This document shows, one piece after another, positions 1 through 8,379 of a stretch of DNA of 24,749 nt. The notes beneath the pieces were generated by a model. It saw nothing but the letters and a program-made list of their open reading frames with translations. It did no database searches and was not told the origin of the DNA. The position numbers and the translations under genes were made by a program. This DNA is from Deltaproteobacteria bacterium. GTDB lineage: Bacteria > Myxococcota_A > JAADFL01. The stretch's first letter is position 1. Every line of letters begins with the position of its first letter. The DNA lies in assembly GCA_013152945.1 (NCBI GenBank), contig JAADFL010000083.1, positions 1 through 24,749 on the forward strand, read 5' to 3'.

Positions 1-92
1 CGGAGATAGCGATGGAAAAGGAACTCCGGTTTGCGATTCGCGAGGGCGGGCGCACTGTCGGGGCCGGCGTTGTAGTGGAAATCCTGGAATAG
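1..92 (+). CDS. tuf: Elongation factor Tu, C-terminal end (partial)
   Basis: Only the last 29 complete codons are inside the window; the first full codon is at 3-5 and TAG is at 90-92. The residues MEKELRFAIREGGRTVGAGV followed by VVEILE are the nearly invariant end of domain 3 of the GTPase that delivers aminoacyl-tRNA to the ribosome. rpmG starts 12 nt after the stop, the usual order in the tuf-rpmG-secE-nusG cluster. The 5' part, including the GTP-binding domain, lies outside the window, so nothing can be said about its integrity. Confidence 0.97.
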   Translation, partial: EIAMEKELRFAIREGGRTVGAGVVVEILE

Positions 93-104
93 GAAGAACA
101 AGTC

Positions 105-260
105 ATGGGAAACAGAACCAAAGTCACCCTGGAATGTACGGTTTGCAAGCGTAGGAACTACAACACTACCAAGAACAAGCGAACTATGACGGAGAAACTT
201 CAACTCAAGAAATATTGTCCGTATGATCGTAAGCACACGATACACAAGGAGACCAAGTAA
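105..260 (+). CDS. rpmG: 50S ribosomal protein L33
   Basis: A 51-aa protein with ATG at 105, preceded by AGGAAG at 91-96. The core [10 protein letters not shown] and the ending HTIHKETK identify ribosomal protein L33 of the large subunit. Zinc-type L33 has two CxxC pairs. Here the first pair is present (C11, C14) but the second is broken: C38 is followed by PYD, so the fourth ligand position (41) is Asp. The protein is therefore intermediate between zinc-binding and zinc-free L33. The length is normal. It lies between tuf and tRNA-Trp and is probably co-transcribed with both. Confidence 0.96.
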   Translation: MGNRTKVTLECTVCKRRNYNTTKNKRTMTEKLQLKKYCPYDRKHTIHKETK

Positions 261-307
261 TCGGACGGGAGTGCTTTCCCGGCTGGTTTCAGGGGCAGGT
301 GGAATGC

Positions 308-383
308 AGGCCAGTAGCACAACGGCTAGTGCACCGGTCTCCAAAACCGGGGGTTGGGGGTTCGAATCCCTCCTGGCCTGCCA
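308..383 (+). tRNA. tRNA-Trp (anticodon CCA)
   Basis: A complete cloverleaf can be drawn by hand. The acceptor stem AGGCCAG (308-314) pairs with CTGGCCT (373-379). The D stem is GCAC/GTGC (317-320 with 329-332). The anticodon stem CCGGT/ACCGG encloses loop CTCCAAA, giving anticodon CCA at 341-343. The T arm is GGGGG-TTCGAAT-CCCTC, which contains one G-T pair. The discriminator base is G380 and the 3' CCA is encoded at 381-383. A tRNA-Trp gene just upstream of secE is a recurrent bacterial arrangement. A small hairpin at 266-281 (CGGGA/TCCCG) lies between rpmG and the tRNA and may help processing. Confidence 0.97.
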
Positions 384-424
384 GTATGTCGAGAGGCTGA
401 TGGCTGAAAGAGAGGCTGCAGTGA

Positions 425-805
425 ATGGATAGCAACAGGAAATGGATCACTATTGGTCTGATACTGCTGGTGATGGTTTCATATTGGTTTCTGGGACATG
501 CGTTTCAAGGAGCCTGGCAACTTGCGCGTTTAAGGGAGATCCTCGTGGTAGGGCCGGTTGATTTACCTACCTCGATTGCAGTAGTGCTGTCTCTGGGCTT
601 GGGTTTTTTCCTTTTCAGGAACAGGAAATTCAATGAATGGTCCAACGAGGTTGCTTCCGAGATGAAGAAGGTTACCTGGCCGTCGCTCCAAGAAACCAGG
701 GCGTCATCCATAGTCGTTATTTTGGTTACGTTTATCCTTGCGTTTTTTTTGGGCTTCTTCGACTTGGTGTGGTCAAGTGTTACAGACTTGATCTACGGAG
801 GATAG
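425..805 (+). CDS. secE: Preprotein translocase subunit SecE
   Basis: A 126-aa membrane protein of the SecYEG channel, which moves unfolded proteins across or into the inner membrane. The conserved amphipathic segment [18 protein letters not shown] (about 74-91) and the following membrane helix (about 95-117) are the essential SecE core. Two further hydrophobic segments at about 8-27 and 48-65 give a three-helix topology like the enteric protein, not the minimal one-helix form. ATG at 425 is used; the GTG at 421 is closed by an immediate in-frame TAG. It lies between tRNA-Trp and nusG, as in most proteobacteria. Confidence 0.95.
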   Translation: MDSNRKWITIGLILLVMVSYWFLGHAFQGAWQLARLREILVVGPVDLPTSIAVVLSLGLGFFLFRNRKFNEWSNEVASEMKKVTWPSLQETRASSIVVILVTFILAFFLGFFDLVWSSVTDLIYGG

Positions 806-857
806 GAAAGGTTTTCATGCTATAGGGCCTGGGCCCTGTTTGGTTTCCGAGGTTGAC

Positions 858-1388
858 ATGACGAAGAAGTGGTACGTAGTTCATACCTACTCGGGGTACG
901 AGGCAAAGGCCAAGGCCGGCCTGTTGGATAGGGTCAAGAGCGCCGGTCTCCAGGACAAGTTTGGTGAAATACTGATACCCATGGAAAACGTTGTGGAGAT
1001 GGTCAAGGGACAGAAGAAGACATCTTCCAGGAAGTTTTTTCCCGGTTATATACTGGTGCAGATGAACTTGACCAATGAAACCTGGCACCTTGTAAAAAAT
1101 ACTCCGAAGATAACGGGGTTTGTCGGAAACAGCACCAACCCTCCTGCCATTTCCGACAAAGAGGTCGCAAAGATAACCAGCCAGATCAGTGAGGGCGAGT
1201 TGAAACCCAAGCCAAAGGTGCTTTTCGAAGAAGGAGAAAAAGTAAGGGTCGTAGACGGCCCATTCCAGGGGTTCTCCGGCACAGTGGATGCGGTGAACCA
1301 GGAAAAGGGCAAGTTGCGTGTTTTGGTGAGTATTTTCGGCCGGGCCACGCCGGTCGAGTTGGATTTTATACAGGTCCAGAAGGACTAG
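858..1388 (+). CDS. nusG: Transcription termination/antitermination protein NusG
   Basis: A 176-aa protein. The NGN domain starts with [13 protein letters not shown] and contains [12 protein letters not shown] (about 59-70), the face that binds the RNA polymerase clamp. The C-terminal KOW domain holds [19 protein letters not shown] (about 125-143). It links RNA polymerase to Rho or to ribosomal protein S10. The frame is open back to a TTG at 840, but ATG at 858 fits the family N-terminus and has GAGG at 849-852 with a 5-nt spacer. The start is 52 nt after the secE stop, and the gene is likely co-transcribed with secE. Confidence 0.96.
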   Translation: MTKKWYVVHTYSGYEAKAKAGLLDRVKSAGLQDKFGEILIPMENVVEMVKGQKKTSSRKFFPGYILVQMNLTNETWHLVKNTPKITGFVGNSTNPPAISDKEVAKITSQISEGELKPKPKVLFEEGEKVRVVDGPFQGFSGTVDAVNQEKGKLRVLVSIFGRATPVELDFIQVQKD

Positions 1389-1404
1389 ACTGGGAGAATC
1401 CGCT

Positions 1405-1830
1405 GTGGCGAAAAAAGTAATAGGACAGATAAAGCTTCAAATTCCGGCAGGTAAGGCGACACCCTCTCCGCCGGTGGGACCTGCCTTGGGCCAACATGGT
1501 GTCAACATTATGGAATTTTGCAAGGCATTCAATGCACGTACCCAAGGGCAGGAGGGGATGATCATTCCAGTGGTCATTACCGTGTTCGCAGACAAGAGTT
1601 TCAGCTTCATAACCAAGACGCCTCCTGCATCGATATTGCTCTTGAAGGCATTGGGCAAGGATAAGGGTTCTTCCATGCCGAACAAGGAAAAAATAGGGTC
1701 GATATCCAGGGAAAAGATCAAGGAAATTGCGGAGATCAAGATGCCGGATCTAAATGCAAACGATATCGATGCGGCCATGGAAATTATTATGGGAACATGC
1801 AATAGCATGGGTATCGAGATTAGGGACTAG
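1405..1830 (+). CDS. rplK: 50S ribosomal protein L11
   Basis: A 141-aa protein, the standard L11 length. The N-terminal part has the proline-rich segment [20 protein letters not shown], and the C-terminal rRNA-binding domain ends [13 protein letters not shown]11 forms the GTPase-associated centre with 23S rRNA and L10/L12. It starts with GTG at 1405 behind GGGAG, 16 nt after nusG, so it belongs to the same transcript. In enteric bacteria L1 represses this operon by binding the L11 mRNA leader. The 16-nt gap here is too short for a separate leader structure. Confidence 0.97.
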   Translation: MAKKVIGQIKLQIPAGKATPSPPVGPALGQHGVNIMEFCKAFNARTQGQEGMIIPVVITVFADKSFSFITKTPPASILLLKALGKDKGSSMPNKEKIGSISREKIKEIAEIKMPDLNANDIDAAMEIIMGTCNSMGIEIRD

Positions 1831-1905
1831 ACCGGAATTCGTAGTGGATTGCAGGCAGGGTCGTACCGCCGGCTCGGCCCAGGCAGTTTTATGGTGCGGG
1901 CGGGA

Positions 1906-1928
1906 GGCGGCAGGCGCCGCCGCAGGAG
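1906..1928 (+). promoter_or_regulatory. GC-rich hairpin abutting the rplA ribosome binding site
   Basis: GGCGGC (1906-1911) and GCCGCC (1916-1921) form a perfect 6-bp all-GC stem with a 4-nt loop. The AGGAG ribosome binding site (1924-1928) begins two bases after it. The rplK-rplA gap is 105 nt, long for this operon. The hairpin could tune L1 translation or block ribosome read-through from rplK; which of these applies is inference. Confidence 0.4.
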
Positions 1929-1935
1929 ATTAGGG

Positions 1936-2640
1936 ATGTCAAAAAAGGGAAAACGTTACAGGGAATCGGCAGTAAAAATCGACCGAATGAAAAAGTACGG
2001 ACTGGATGAAGCTCTCGAACTGCTCAAGGATGGTACGAAGGCAAAGTTTGACGAGTCTGTTGACATTGCTGTCAGGCTGGGGGTGAATCCAAAGCATGCC
2101 GACCAGATGGTGAGGGGAGCGGTCACTCTACCCAATGGAACAGGCAAGACCGTCCGTGTGGCCGTGTTTGCAAAGGGAGAGAAAGCCAAGGATGCTTTGG
2201 AAGCCGGAGCCGATGAAGTGGGAGCTGATGATCTGGTAGAGAAAGTCAAGGGCGGATGGCTCGATTTCGATACAGCCATAGCCACACCCGACATGATGGG
2301 CCAGGTCGGCAAGCTTGGGAAAATACTCGGTCCCAGGGGACTCATGCCCAATCCCAAGGTGGGCACGGTGACCTTTGAGGTTGCAAAAGCGGTTGCCGAT
2401 GCAAAGGCGGGAAAGATCGAGTACAGGGTCGAGAAAGCGGGTATTGTTCATTGCCCGGTGGGTAGGGTTTCATTCAGCAACGAGAAGTTGAAGGAAAATG
2501 TATTGACTCTTGTCGAGGTTTTGCTAAAGGCCAGGCCTGCCGCGGCAAAGGGCACCTATTTCAAGGGCATAGCTCTTTCGACCACCATGGGACCCGGGAT
2601 AAAGGTCGATCCGGTGGCGACGCAGGCGATGGTTAAGTAG
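1936..2640 (+). CDS. rplA: 50S ribosomal protein L1
   Basis: A 234-aa protein, identical in length to the E. coli protein. It contains the L1 signature [20 protein letters not shown] followed by [10 protein letters not shown], and the C-terminal [12 protein letters not shown]1 forms the mobile stalk near the E site and often acts as a translational repressor of its own operon. The frame is open back to a TTG at 1849, but the 29 extra residues would be arginine- and glycine-rich and atypical. ATG at 1936 has AGGAG at 1924-1928 with 7-nt spacing and gives the family N-terminus MSKKGKRY. Confidence 0.97.
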   Translation: MSKKGKRYRESAVKIDRMKKYGLDEALELLKDGTKAKFDESVDIAVRLGVNPKHADQMVRGAVTLPNGTGKTVRVAVFAKGEKAKDALEAGADEVGADDLVEKVKGGWLDFDTAIATPDMMGQVGKLGKILGPRGLMPNPKVGTVTFEVAKAVADAKAGKIEYRVEKAGIVHCPVGRVSFSNEKLKENVLTLVEVLLKARPAAAKGTYFKGIALSTTMGPGIKVDPVATQAMVK

Positions 2641-2704
2641 TTTCCCGCGCAAAGCGGCACAGGGACAAGAGGCATGTTGATTGTGGGCGCTTGCATGGAC
2701 AGGG

Positions 2705-2726
2705 AGACAAGATGGTTGTCTTTTTT
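2705..2726 (+). terminator. Weak terminator-like hairpin after rplA
   Basis: AGACAA (2705-2710) and TTGTCT (2716-2721) pair around loop GATGG and are followed directly by five more T residues (2722-2726). The layout is that of a Rho-independent terminator or attenuator between the L11 and L10 transcription units. The stem is short and AT-rich, so termination would be partial at best. Confidence 0.35.
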
Positions 2727-2795
2727 GGCGCCGGCACCCTTTGATGGCGAATATTTTGGGCGGATTTTGGTGAAACACGGTTTGTTGCTCCCGGG

Positions 2796-2856
2796 TGAAT
2801 GTAAGAGATGAATGTAAGAGATCTGAAATATTTCTACTCGGAGATGGGTGTAAGAG
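2796..2856 (+). repeat. Tandem 13-bp repeat and a third TGTAAGAG copy
   Basis: TGAATGTAAGAGA occurs twice in perfect tandem (2796-2808 and 2809-2821). A related copy, TGGGTGTAAGAG, begins at 2845. All three share TGTAAGAG, with starts at 2800, 2813 and 2849. The copies lie inside the rplJ leader and could be repeated protein-binding elements, in DNA or RNA, or simply a slippage duplication. Confidence 0.7.
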
Positions 2857-2867
2857 CTTTTGCCACG

Positions 2868-2889
2868 CCGGCATATTTTTTTATGCCGG
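2868..2889 (+). promoter_or_regulatory. Perfect 8-bp hairpin with T6 loop in the rplJ leader
   Basis: CCGGCATA (2868-2875) and TATGCCGG (2882-2889) pair perfectly around six T residues. The T run is in the loop and not after the stem, so this is not a classical terminator. It is a candidate structural element of the L10 leader RNA. Confidence 0.45.
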
Positions 2890-3104
2890 ATGTTTTGTCG
2901 TGTCCTGGGAAAAAGGAGAGGCATTGAGCGGGACGCCGTAGACAGCGAGTACGAAGGAAGTCGTTTAATCGTTCTTTGCAGAACGGCTCGCCGAGGTGGA
3001 GAATGGAGAATTACTTTGTTCTCTTGCCCATTGGTGACGGCGGTAATATTACCTGGAATGTCCGAGGTTCCCCGCTGCTTTGGGCAGGAAAGGAGGACGA
3101 AGGA

Positions 3105-3638
3105 ATGAGAAAAGAAGGAAAGCAGGCGATGGTGACTGCCTTGCGCGAATTATTTGATCGCGCGCAGGTGGCCATTGTCGCCGACTTCAGAGGGTTGAAG
3201 GTTTCCGAGGAAACCACTCTCCGGAGGAGATGCCGTGATGCCGGCGTGCACTACAAAGTGGTAAAGAATACTTTGGCGCGGCTCGCGGTGGAAGGAACTC
3301 CGTTCGAGCCGATGCTTGAACTTCTAAACGGGCCGAGTGCCCTTGCGTTGAGTGACGAGGATCCTTCCGCGCCGGCAAAGGTGATCGCCAAGTTTCAAAA
3401 GGAGTTCAAAAAACTGGATGTGCGGGGCGGTCTGATCCGTGACAGTCAGGTGCCGCTTAGTTCGGCCGAAGTCGGCGAACTGGCCTTGTTGCCCGGCAAG
3501 GATGAGTTACGCGCCCAGTTGTTGGGTGTGCTGATAGCCGTACCGCAGAACTTTGTCAGGGCCTTGAATGATGCTCCTTCAAGGCTGGCTCGTGTAATCG
3601 ATGCGTACAGGAACAAGAAGGAAGAACAAGCGGCATAA
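3105..3638 (+). CDS. rplJ: 50S ribosomal protein L10
   Basis: A 177-aa protein. The rRNA-binding N-terminal domain carries VAIVADFRGLKVSE and the characteristic YKVVKNTLARLA, and the C-terminal helix that anchors L7/L12 dimers follows. ATG at 3105 has a strong AGGAGG at 3091-3096 with 8-nt spacing. The frame runs open to 2976, but that upstream part is leader sequence and does not resemble L10. It is followed 42 nt later by rplL, its partner in the ribosomal stalk. The length is at the upper end of the usual 165-177 aa. Confidence 0.97.
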   Translation: MRKEGKQAMVTALRELFDRAQVAIVADFRGLKVSEETTLRRRCRDAGVHYKVVKNTLARLAVEGTPFEPMLELLNGPSALALSDEDPSAPAKVIAKFQKEFKKLDVRGGLIRDSQVPLSSAEVGELALLPGKDELRAQLLGVLIAVPQNFVRALNDAPSRLARVIDAYRNKKEEQAA

Positions 3639-3680
3639 GGTTTTACCTATGAACGCACAACTATTTTTGGAGGATTGAAA

Positions 3681-4073
3681 ATGGCAGAGATAACCAAGGA
3701 ACAACTTGTTGATCATATCAAGAATATGACCGTGTTGGAGCTTTCGGAACTCGTGAAGACCCTTGAAGACGAACTGGGTGTTTCCGCTGCTGCTCCTGCC
3801 GTAGCAGTGGCAGCCGGTGCGGCGCCGGGCGCCGGTGCGGCCGAGGCAGAGGAGGAGCCTACGGAGTTCAACGTGATTCTTTCGGAAATCGGCCCCAACA
3901 AGATCCAGGTGATAAAGGTCGTGAGGGCCATAACCGGCTTGGGCCTGAAAGAGGCCAAGGAGTTGGTGGACGGCGCACCGAATACCGTCAAGGAAGGCGT
4001 CCCAAAGGACGAGGCGGAAGGTATCAAGAAACAAATCGAAGAAGTGGGCGCAAAGGTAGAGATCAAGGCTTGA
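3681..4073 (+). CDS. rplL: 50S ribosomal protein L7/L12
   Basis: A 130-aa acidic stalk protein that recruits translational GTPases. The N-terminal dimerisation and L10-binding region (about 1-36) is followed by the alanine/glycine-rich flexible hinge (about 37-60). The C-terminal domain holds [20 protein letters not shown] and [18 protein letters not shown] at 3681 is preferred over the in-frame TTG at 3677-side codons because GGAGG at 3669-3673 lies 7 nt upstream and MAEITKEQL is the normal start. It pairs with rplJ in one translational unit. Confidence 0.97.
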   Translation: MAEITKEQLVDHIKNMTVLELSELVKTLEDELGVSAAAPAVAVAAGAAPGAGAAEAEEEPTEFNVILSEIGPNKIQVIKVVRAITGLGLKEAKELVDGAPNTVKEGVPKDEAEGIKKQIEEVGAKVEIKA

Positions 4074-4109
4074 ACAGGTTTTGCGAGGAAAAGTAATTAA
4101 CAAGTGGTA

Positions 4110-4137
4110 CTCCGGCCGGTTTTTCTTCCGGCCGGAG
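4110..4137 (+). promoter_or_regulatory. Strong hairpin between rplL and rpoB (attenuator or processing site)
   Basis: CTCCGGCCGG (4110-4119) and CCGGCCGGAG (4128-4137) form a perfect 10-bp stem with an 8-nt T-rich loop. No T tract follows directly, only CTTTT eight bases later. In E. coli the rplL-rpoB gap holds a partial attenuator and an RNase III site, which lower RNA polymerase subunit synthesis relative to the stalk protein. The position suggests the same role here, which is inference from position only. Confidence 0.5.
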
Positions 4138-4178
4138 AATCGCTTTTGATATGCGGCCCGCGCTGACGAGGAGAGGGC

Positions 4179-7100
4179 ATGGCCAGGGTTATTCAAGACA
4201 ACTTTCGCCAGAGAAAAAATTTCGCCAAGATAGGCCAGGTAATAGACATTCCCTATCTCATAGAGATACAAAGGGAATCGTTCAGGCGCTTCCTGCAGAT
4301 ACACGTTCCTCCTGAAGAGAGGAAGGATATCGGTCTGCAGGGAGTATTCAACGGCGTGTTCCCCATCAAGGATTACAACGGACTGGCATCACTCGAATTT
4401 GTGAACTACAGCCTGGAAAAGCCGAAATATGACATGGAGGAATGTCACCAGAGAGGCATGACCTATGCCGCTCCGGTCAAGGTGGTGGTCCGGCTGGCTG
4501 TATGGGAAAAGGATGAGGAGACCGGAGCCCGAAACATCCGGGACATCAAGGAACAGGAGGTCTATTTCGGCGAGATACCTCTCATGACCGAAAACGGCAC
4601 GTTTATCATCAACGGGACGGAGAGGGTGGTGGTAAGCCAATTGCACAGGTCTCCAGGGGCCTTCTTCGGTCATGACAAGGGAAGCACCCATGCCAGCGGC
4701 AAGCTTCTGTATTCGGCGCGGGTGATTCCATACAGGGGGTCTTGGCTGGACTTCGAGTTCGATCCCAAGGATATCGTTCATGTGAGGATTGACAGGAGGA
4801 GGAAGATGCCTGCCACGGTCCTCCTCCGCGCCTTGGGCTATGATACTGAAGAACTCTTGGATTACTTCTATGAAAGGGAGAAAGTCAGGATTCTTCAGGA
4901 CGGATCCATGGTAAAGAACGCCGAGTTCGATCTCAAGTACCACAGGCACTCGTTGGAAGATGTAGTGGATCCGAAAACAGGCGAGATTATCGTTAAGAAA
5001 GGGCAGAAATTCACGAAGTTGAAGGCAAAGAAGATCCAGGCGGCCGGAATAAATTGGCTGCCCATCAACGAGGAAGACCTGTTGGGCGGGCAAGGCAAGT
5101 CGCCGAAGGTTTGTGCCAGGGATGTGGTGGATCTGAATACCGGCGAGGTGATAATCGAGTGTAACGAAGAGATCACCAAGGAAAAGCTGGATGAAACGAG
5201 GCGCAGGGGTATCAATGAATTCGAGATCCTTTTTATCGACAACCTGCATGTAGGCCCTCATTTGCGCAACACCCTGCTGGTGGACAAGATGCATTCCACG
5301 GAGGAGGCAATACTGGAAATCTACCGAAGGATGCGGCCCGGAGAGCCTCCTACCATAGATACGGCGAAATCACTTTTCGAAAACATGTTCTTCAATCCAG
5401 ACAGGTATGACCTCTCCAAGGTGGGAAGACTGAAGTTGAACTACAAGTTCAATCACGAGGATATTCCCATTGAAAACACGGTGTTGACAAAGGAAGACAT
5501 ACTGGAGACCGTCAAGTATCTCATTGGTCTCAAAGACGGCAGAGAAGGTTATCAGATAGATGATATCGATCACCTGGGAAATCGCCGGGTGCGGACGGTC
5601 GGTGAATTGCTCGAAAACCAGTTCAGGATAGGGCTGATTAGGATGGAGAGAGCCATCAAGGAGCGAATGAGTCTCCAGGAAGTCGAAACATTGATGCCCC
5701 ACGACCTGATCAATGCCAAGCCTGTATCCGCAGTGGTAAAAGAATTTTTCGGTTCCAGCCAGCTCTCGCAGTTCATGGACCAGACCAACCCGCTTTCCGA
5801 GGTGACACACAAGCGAAGGCTTTCAGCACTCGGACCGGGCGGCCTGACACGGGAGAGGGCCGGGTTCGAAGTCCGGGACGTCCATACGACTCACTATGGC
5901 CGGATTTGCCCGATAGAAACTCCTGAAGGTCCGAATATCGGTCTTATCGCCAGCCTGTCGACATATGCCAGGGTCGACGAGTTCGGTTTTGTCGAAACCC
6001 CTTACCGCAAGGTGGAAAACAGCAGGGTGACGGACCAGGTGAGGTTTTATTCGGCTCTGGAGGAGGAGAAACACGTGATAGCCCAGGCTAATGCCGGCTT
6101 GGACAAAAAAGGGTATTTCACGTCGGAACTCGTGTCGGTCAGGAAGGGCGGTGATTTCATGATGGTGCATCCTGAGGAAGTCACCCTGATGGACATTTCC
6201 GCGAACCAACTCGTCAGTGTAGCTGCTTCATTGGTGCCGTTTCTGGAAAATGATGATGCAAACAGGGCGTTGATGGGTTCGAACATGCAGAGACAGGCCG
6301 TGCCCCTGCTCAAGACCAGCGCACCCCTGGTGGGCACCGGAATCGAGAGGATTGTGTCGAAAGATTCGGGTGTGACTGTCGTGGCCAAGCGGGATGGAAT
6401 AGTGGACAGTGTGGATGCGTCCAGAATAGTCGTCAAGGCCGACAGGACCGGGGACGGCGAGGTTTCGGCCGAGGTGGATATCTACAACCTGATTAAGTAC
6501 CAGCGATCGAACCAAAACACGTGTATCAACCAGAAACCCATAGTCAGGTTGGGTGACAGGGTCAAGAAGGGTGATGTTATCGCGGATGGGCCGGCAACCG
6601 AATGCGGAGAACTGGCGCTGGGAAAGAATGTCCTGGTGGGCTTTCTATCCTGGGGCGGTTACAACTTCGAGGACGCAATTCTTCTTTCCGAACGGCTCGT
6701 CAGGGAAGATGTCTTCACATCGGTGCACATCGAGGACTTTGAGTGTATAGCCAGGGATACCAAGCTGGGCCGGGAGGAGATAACGAGGGATATTCCCAAC
6801 GTGGGTGAAGAAGCGCTCATGGACCTGGATGACAGTGGAATTATCCGCATAGGTGCCGAGGTGAAGCCCGGGGATATCCTGGCAGGCAAAATTACTCCCA
6901 AGGGAGAAACACAACTTTCACCGGAGGAAAAATTACTTCGAGCAATCTTTGGTGAAAAGGCGGGAGATGTAAGGGATACATCACTTCGTGTACCTCCCGG
7001 CGTGGTGGGCACTGTGATAGGTGCAAAGGTTTTTTCCCGGAAAGGGGTTGAAAAGGACGGCAGGGCCAGGGAGATAGAGGACGAGGAAACCCGTAGGCTC

Positions 7101-8324
7101 CGCAAGGACCAGGACGACCAGATAAAGATAATCCAGGACACGGCCTATGATAGGATCAAGAAACTGCTCGTAAATCGTATCCTGGCGGCAAAACTGGTGG
7201 ATGATCGGGGTAAGTTGCTTCTCCAAAAGGGCAAGAAGCTGGCTATCGATATCCTGGAAGCGATTCCCCGCAAGTACTGGTCCCAGATTTCCCTTGTCAA
7301 CGGAAGCGAAATCGAAGCAGAGATCGAACGAATAGTGGAGAATGTTAATGAACAGATCGACCTGGTGAAAATGGTTTTTGCGGAAAAGATCCACAAGTTG
7401 AAAAAAGGTGACGAACTCCCCCCGGGAGTCATAAAAATGGTCAAGGTCTATGTGGCCATCAAGCGCGAGTTGTCAATAGGCGACAAGATGGCCGGGAGGC
7501 ACGGCAACAAGGGAGTCATTTCCAGGATACTGCCCGAGGAAGACATGCCGTTTTTAAGTGACGGAACCCCCCTGGACGTAGTCCTGAATCCCCTGGGAGT
7601 TCCATCCAGAATGAATGTGGGCCAGATACTGGAGGTTCACCTGGGTTGGGCTGCCAGGGAACTGGGACACGCCATCGCCGAGTTGATCGATTCCGGTGCA
7701 GGCGCGAAAGCGGTTCGCAAGGAATTGAAACGTATCTATGGTGCGGGTACGCCGTTTGCGAAGTTTCTGGATGAGTTGGAAGAAGAAGATTTGTATAGGG
7801 TTGCTGAAAAGTACAGGGACGGGATCCATATGTCTACGCCCGTGTTCGACGGAGCGAAGGAAGATGAAATAAAGACCTATCTCGATTTGGCCGGTCTCCC
7901 CCAGTCCGGACAAACCATTCTTTTCGATGGCAGGACAGGAGAACCATTTGATTCGGAAATAACAGTGGGAACGATGTACATGCTCAAGCTGCATCACCTG
8001 GTGGACGACAAGATACACGCTCGTTCCACGGGGCCGTACAGCCTGGTTACACAACAGCCCCTGGGCGGGAAGGCGCAATTCGGCGGCCAGAGATTGGGGG
8101 AAATGGAGGTTTGGGCCATGGAGGCATATGGCGCGGCCCATGCTCTCCAGGAATTTCTTACGGTCAAGTCCGATGATGTCGCAGGCAGGACAAGGATGTA
8201 CGAAGCTATTGTAAAGGGCGAGTTTGTACTCGAACCGGGACTGCCCGAAAGCTTCAACGTGCTGGTGAAGGAATTGCAGAGCCTTGCATTGGACGTGGAA
8301 CTCATGGAGGAACGGCCCAAGTAG
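4179..8324 (+). CDS. rpoB: DNA-directed RNA polymerase subunit beta
   Basis: A 1381-aa beta subunit, slightly longer than the 1342-aa E. coli protein. The rifampicin pocket is at about 525-551: [15 protein letters not shown] and [14 protein letters not shown]. The residues matching E. coli D516, H526, R529 and S531 are D534, H544, R547 and S549, all wild type, so the sequence predicts a sensitive target. [10 protein letters not shown], the [10 protein letters not shown] motif and the C-terminal [18 protein letters not shown] motif are all present. ATG at 4179 follows GAGGAGAGG. rpoC starts 55 nt downstream and is certainly in the same operon. Confidence 0.99.
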   Translation: MARVIQDNFRQRKNFAKIGQVIDIPYLIEIQRESFRRFLQIHVPPEERKDIGLQGVFNGVFPIKDYNGLASLEFVNYSLEKPKYDMEECHQRGMTYAAPVKVVVRLAVWEKDEETGARNIRDIKEQEVYFGEIPLMTENGTFIINGTERVVVSQLHRSPGAFFGHDKGSTHASGKLLYSARVIPYRGSWLDFEFDPKDIVHVRIDRRRKMPATVLLRALGYDTEELLDYFYEREKVRILQDGSMVKNAEFDLKYHRHSLEDVVDPKTGEIIVKKGQKFTKLKAKKIQAAGINWLPINEEDLLGGQGKSPKVCARDVVDLNTGEVIIECNEEITKEKLDETRRRGINEFEILFIDNLHVGPHLRNTLLVDKMHSTEEAILEIYRRMRPGEPPTIDTAKSLFENMFFNPDRYDLSKVGRLKLNYKFNHEDIPIENTVLTKEDILETVKYLIGLKDGREGYQIDDIDHLGNRRVRTVGELLENQFRIGLIRMERAIKERMSLQEVETLMPHDLINAKPVSAVVKEFFGSSQLSQFMDQTNPLSEVTHKRRLSALGPGGLTRERAGFEVRDVHTTHYGRICPIETPEGPNIGLIASLSTYARVDEFGFVETPYRKVENSRVTDQVRFYSALEEEKHVIAQANAGLDKKGYFTSELVSVRKGGDFMMVHPEEVTLMDISANQLVSVAASLVPFLENDDANRALMGSNMQRQAVPLLKTSAPLVGTGIERIVSKDSGVTVVAKRDGIVDSVDASRIVVKADRTGDGEVSAEVDIYNLIKYQRSNQNTCINQKPIVRLGDRVKKGDVIADGPATECGELALGKNVLVGFLSWGGYNFEDAILLSERLVREDVFTSVHIEDFECIARDTKLGREEITRDIPNVGEEALMDLDDSGIIRIGAEVKPGDILAGKITPKGETQLSPEEKLLRAIFGEKAGDVRDTSLRVPPGVVGTVIGAKVFSRKGVEKDGRAREIEDEETRRLRKDQDDQIKIIQDTAYDRIKKLLVNRILAAKLVDDRGKLLLQKGKKLAIDILEAIPRKYWSQISLVNGSEIEAEIERIVENVNEQIDLVKMVFAEKIHKLKKGDELPPGVIKMVKVYVAIKRELSIGDKMAGRHGNKGVISRILPEEDMPFLSDGTPLDVVLNPLGVPSRMNVGQILEVHLGWAARELGHAIAELIDSGAGAKAVRKELKRIYGAGTPFAKFLDELEEEDLYRVAEKYRDGIHMSTPVFDGAKEDEIKTYLDLAGLPQSGQTILFDGRTGEPFDSEITVGTMYMLKLHHLVDDKIHARSTGPYSLVTQQPLGGKAQFGGQRLGEMEVWAMEAYGAAHALQEFLTVKSDDVAGRTRMYEAIVKGEFVLEPGLPESFNVLVKELQSLALDVELMEERPK

Positions 8325-8379
8325 GGCTGGAACGCCGTTTTGGTGAAACAACTGGTAATCAAACCGGAGAGGTAGAATC

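Larger units (their letters stand above)
2641..3104 (+). promoter_or_regulatory. rplA-rplJ intergenic leader, probable L10/L12 autoregulatory leader
   Basis: This 464-bp interval has no credible gene. It contains a terminator-like hairpin (2705-2726), three TGTAAGAG copies (2800-2807, 2813-2820, 2849-2856) and a perfect 8-bp hairpin with a T6 loop (2868-2889). The strong AGGAGG site for rplJ (3091-3096) is at its end. In many bacteria the rplJL mRNA has a long structured leader to which the L10-L12 complex binds to repress translation. The position and length fit such a leader, but I could not draw the specific L10-binding fold. No convincing -35/-10 pair was found. Confidence 0.5.

Noticed and set aside
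1849-1935. Extended N-terminus of rplA from TTG at 1849
   Set aside because: The extra 29 residues are low-complexity arginine/glycine text across a GC hairpin; ATG at 1936 gives the exact family length.
4389-5294. Long open frame (301 codons) on the minus strand inside rpoB; similar ones at 3579-4304 and 7554-8414
   Set aside because: They are antisense to highly conserved genes, have no family resemblance or ribosome binding sites, and arise from the codon bias of the sense strand.
5751-5831. Possible rifampicin-resistance changes in rpoB
   Set aside because: All main resistance positions (E. coli 516, 526, 529, 531 equivalents) carry the sensitive residue; only the neutral Thr536 differs from E. 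coli.
8338-8350. 13-mer TTTTGGTGAAACA shared between the rpoB-rpoC gap and the rplJ leader (2765-2777)
   Set aside because: A few chance 13-mer matches are expected in a window of this size, and flanking bases do not match.
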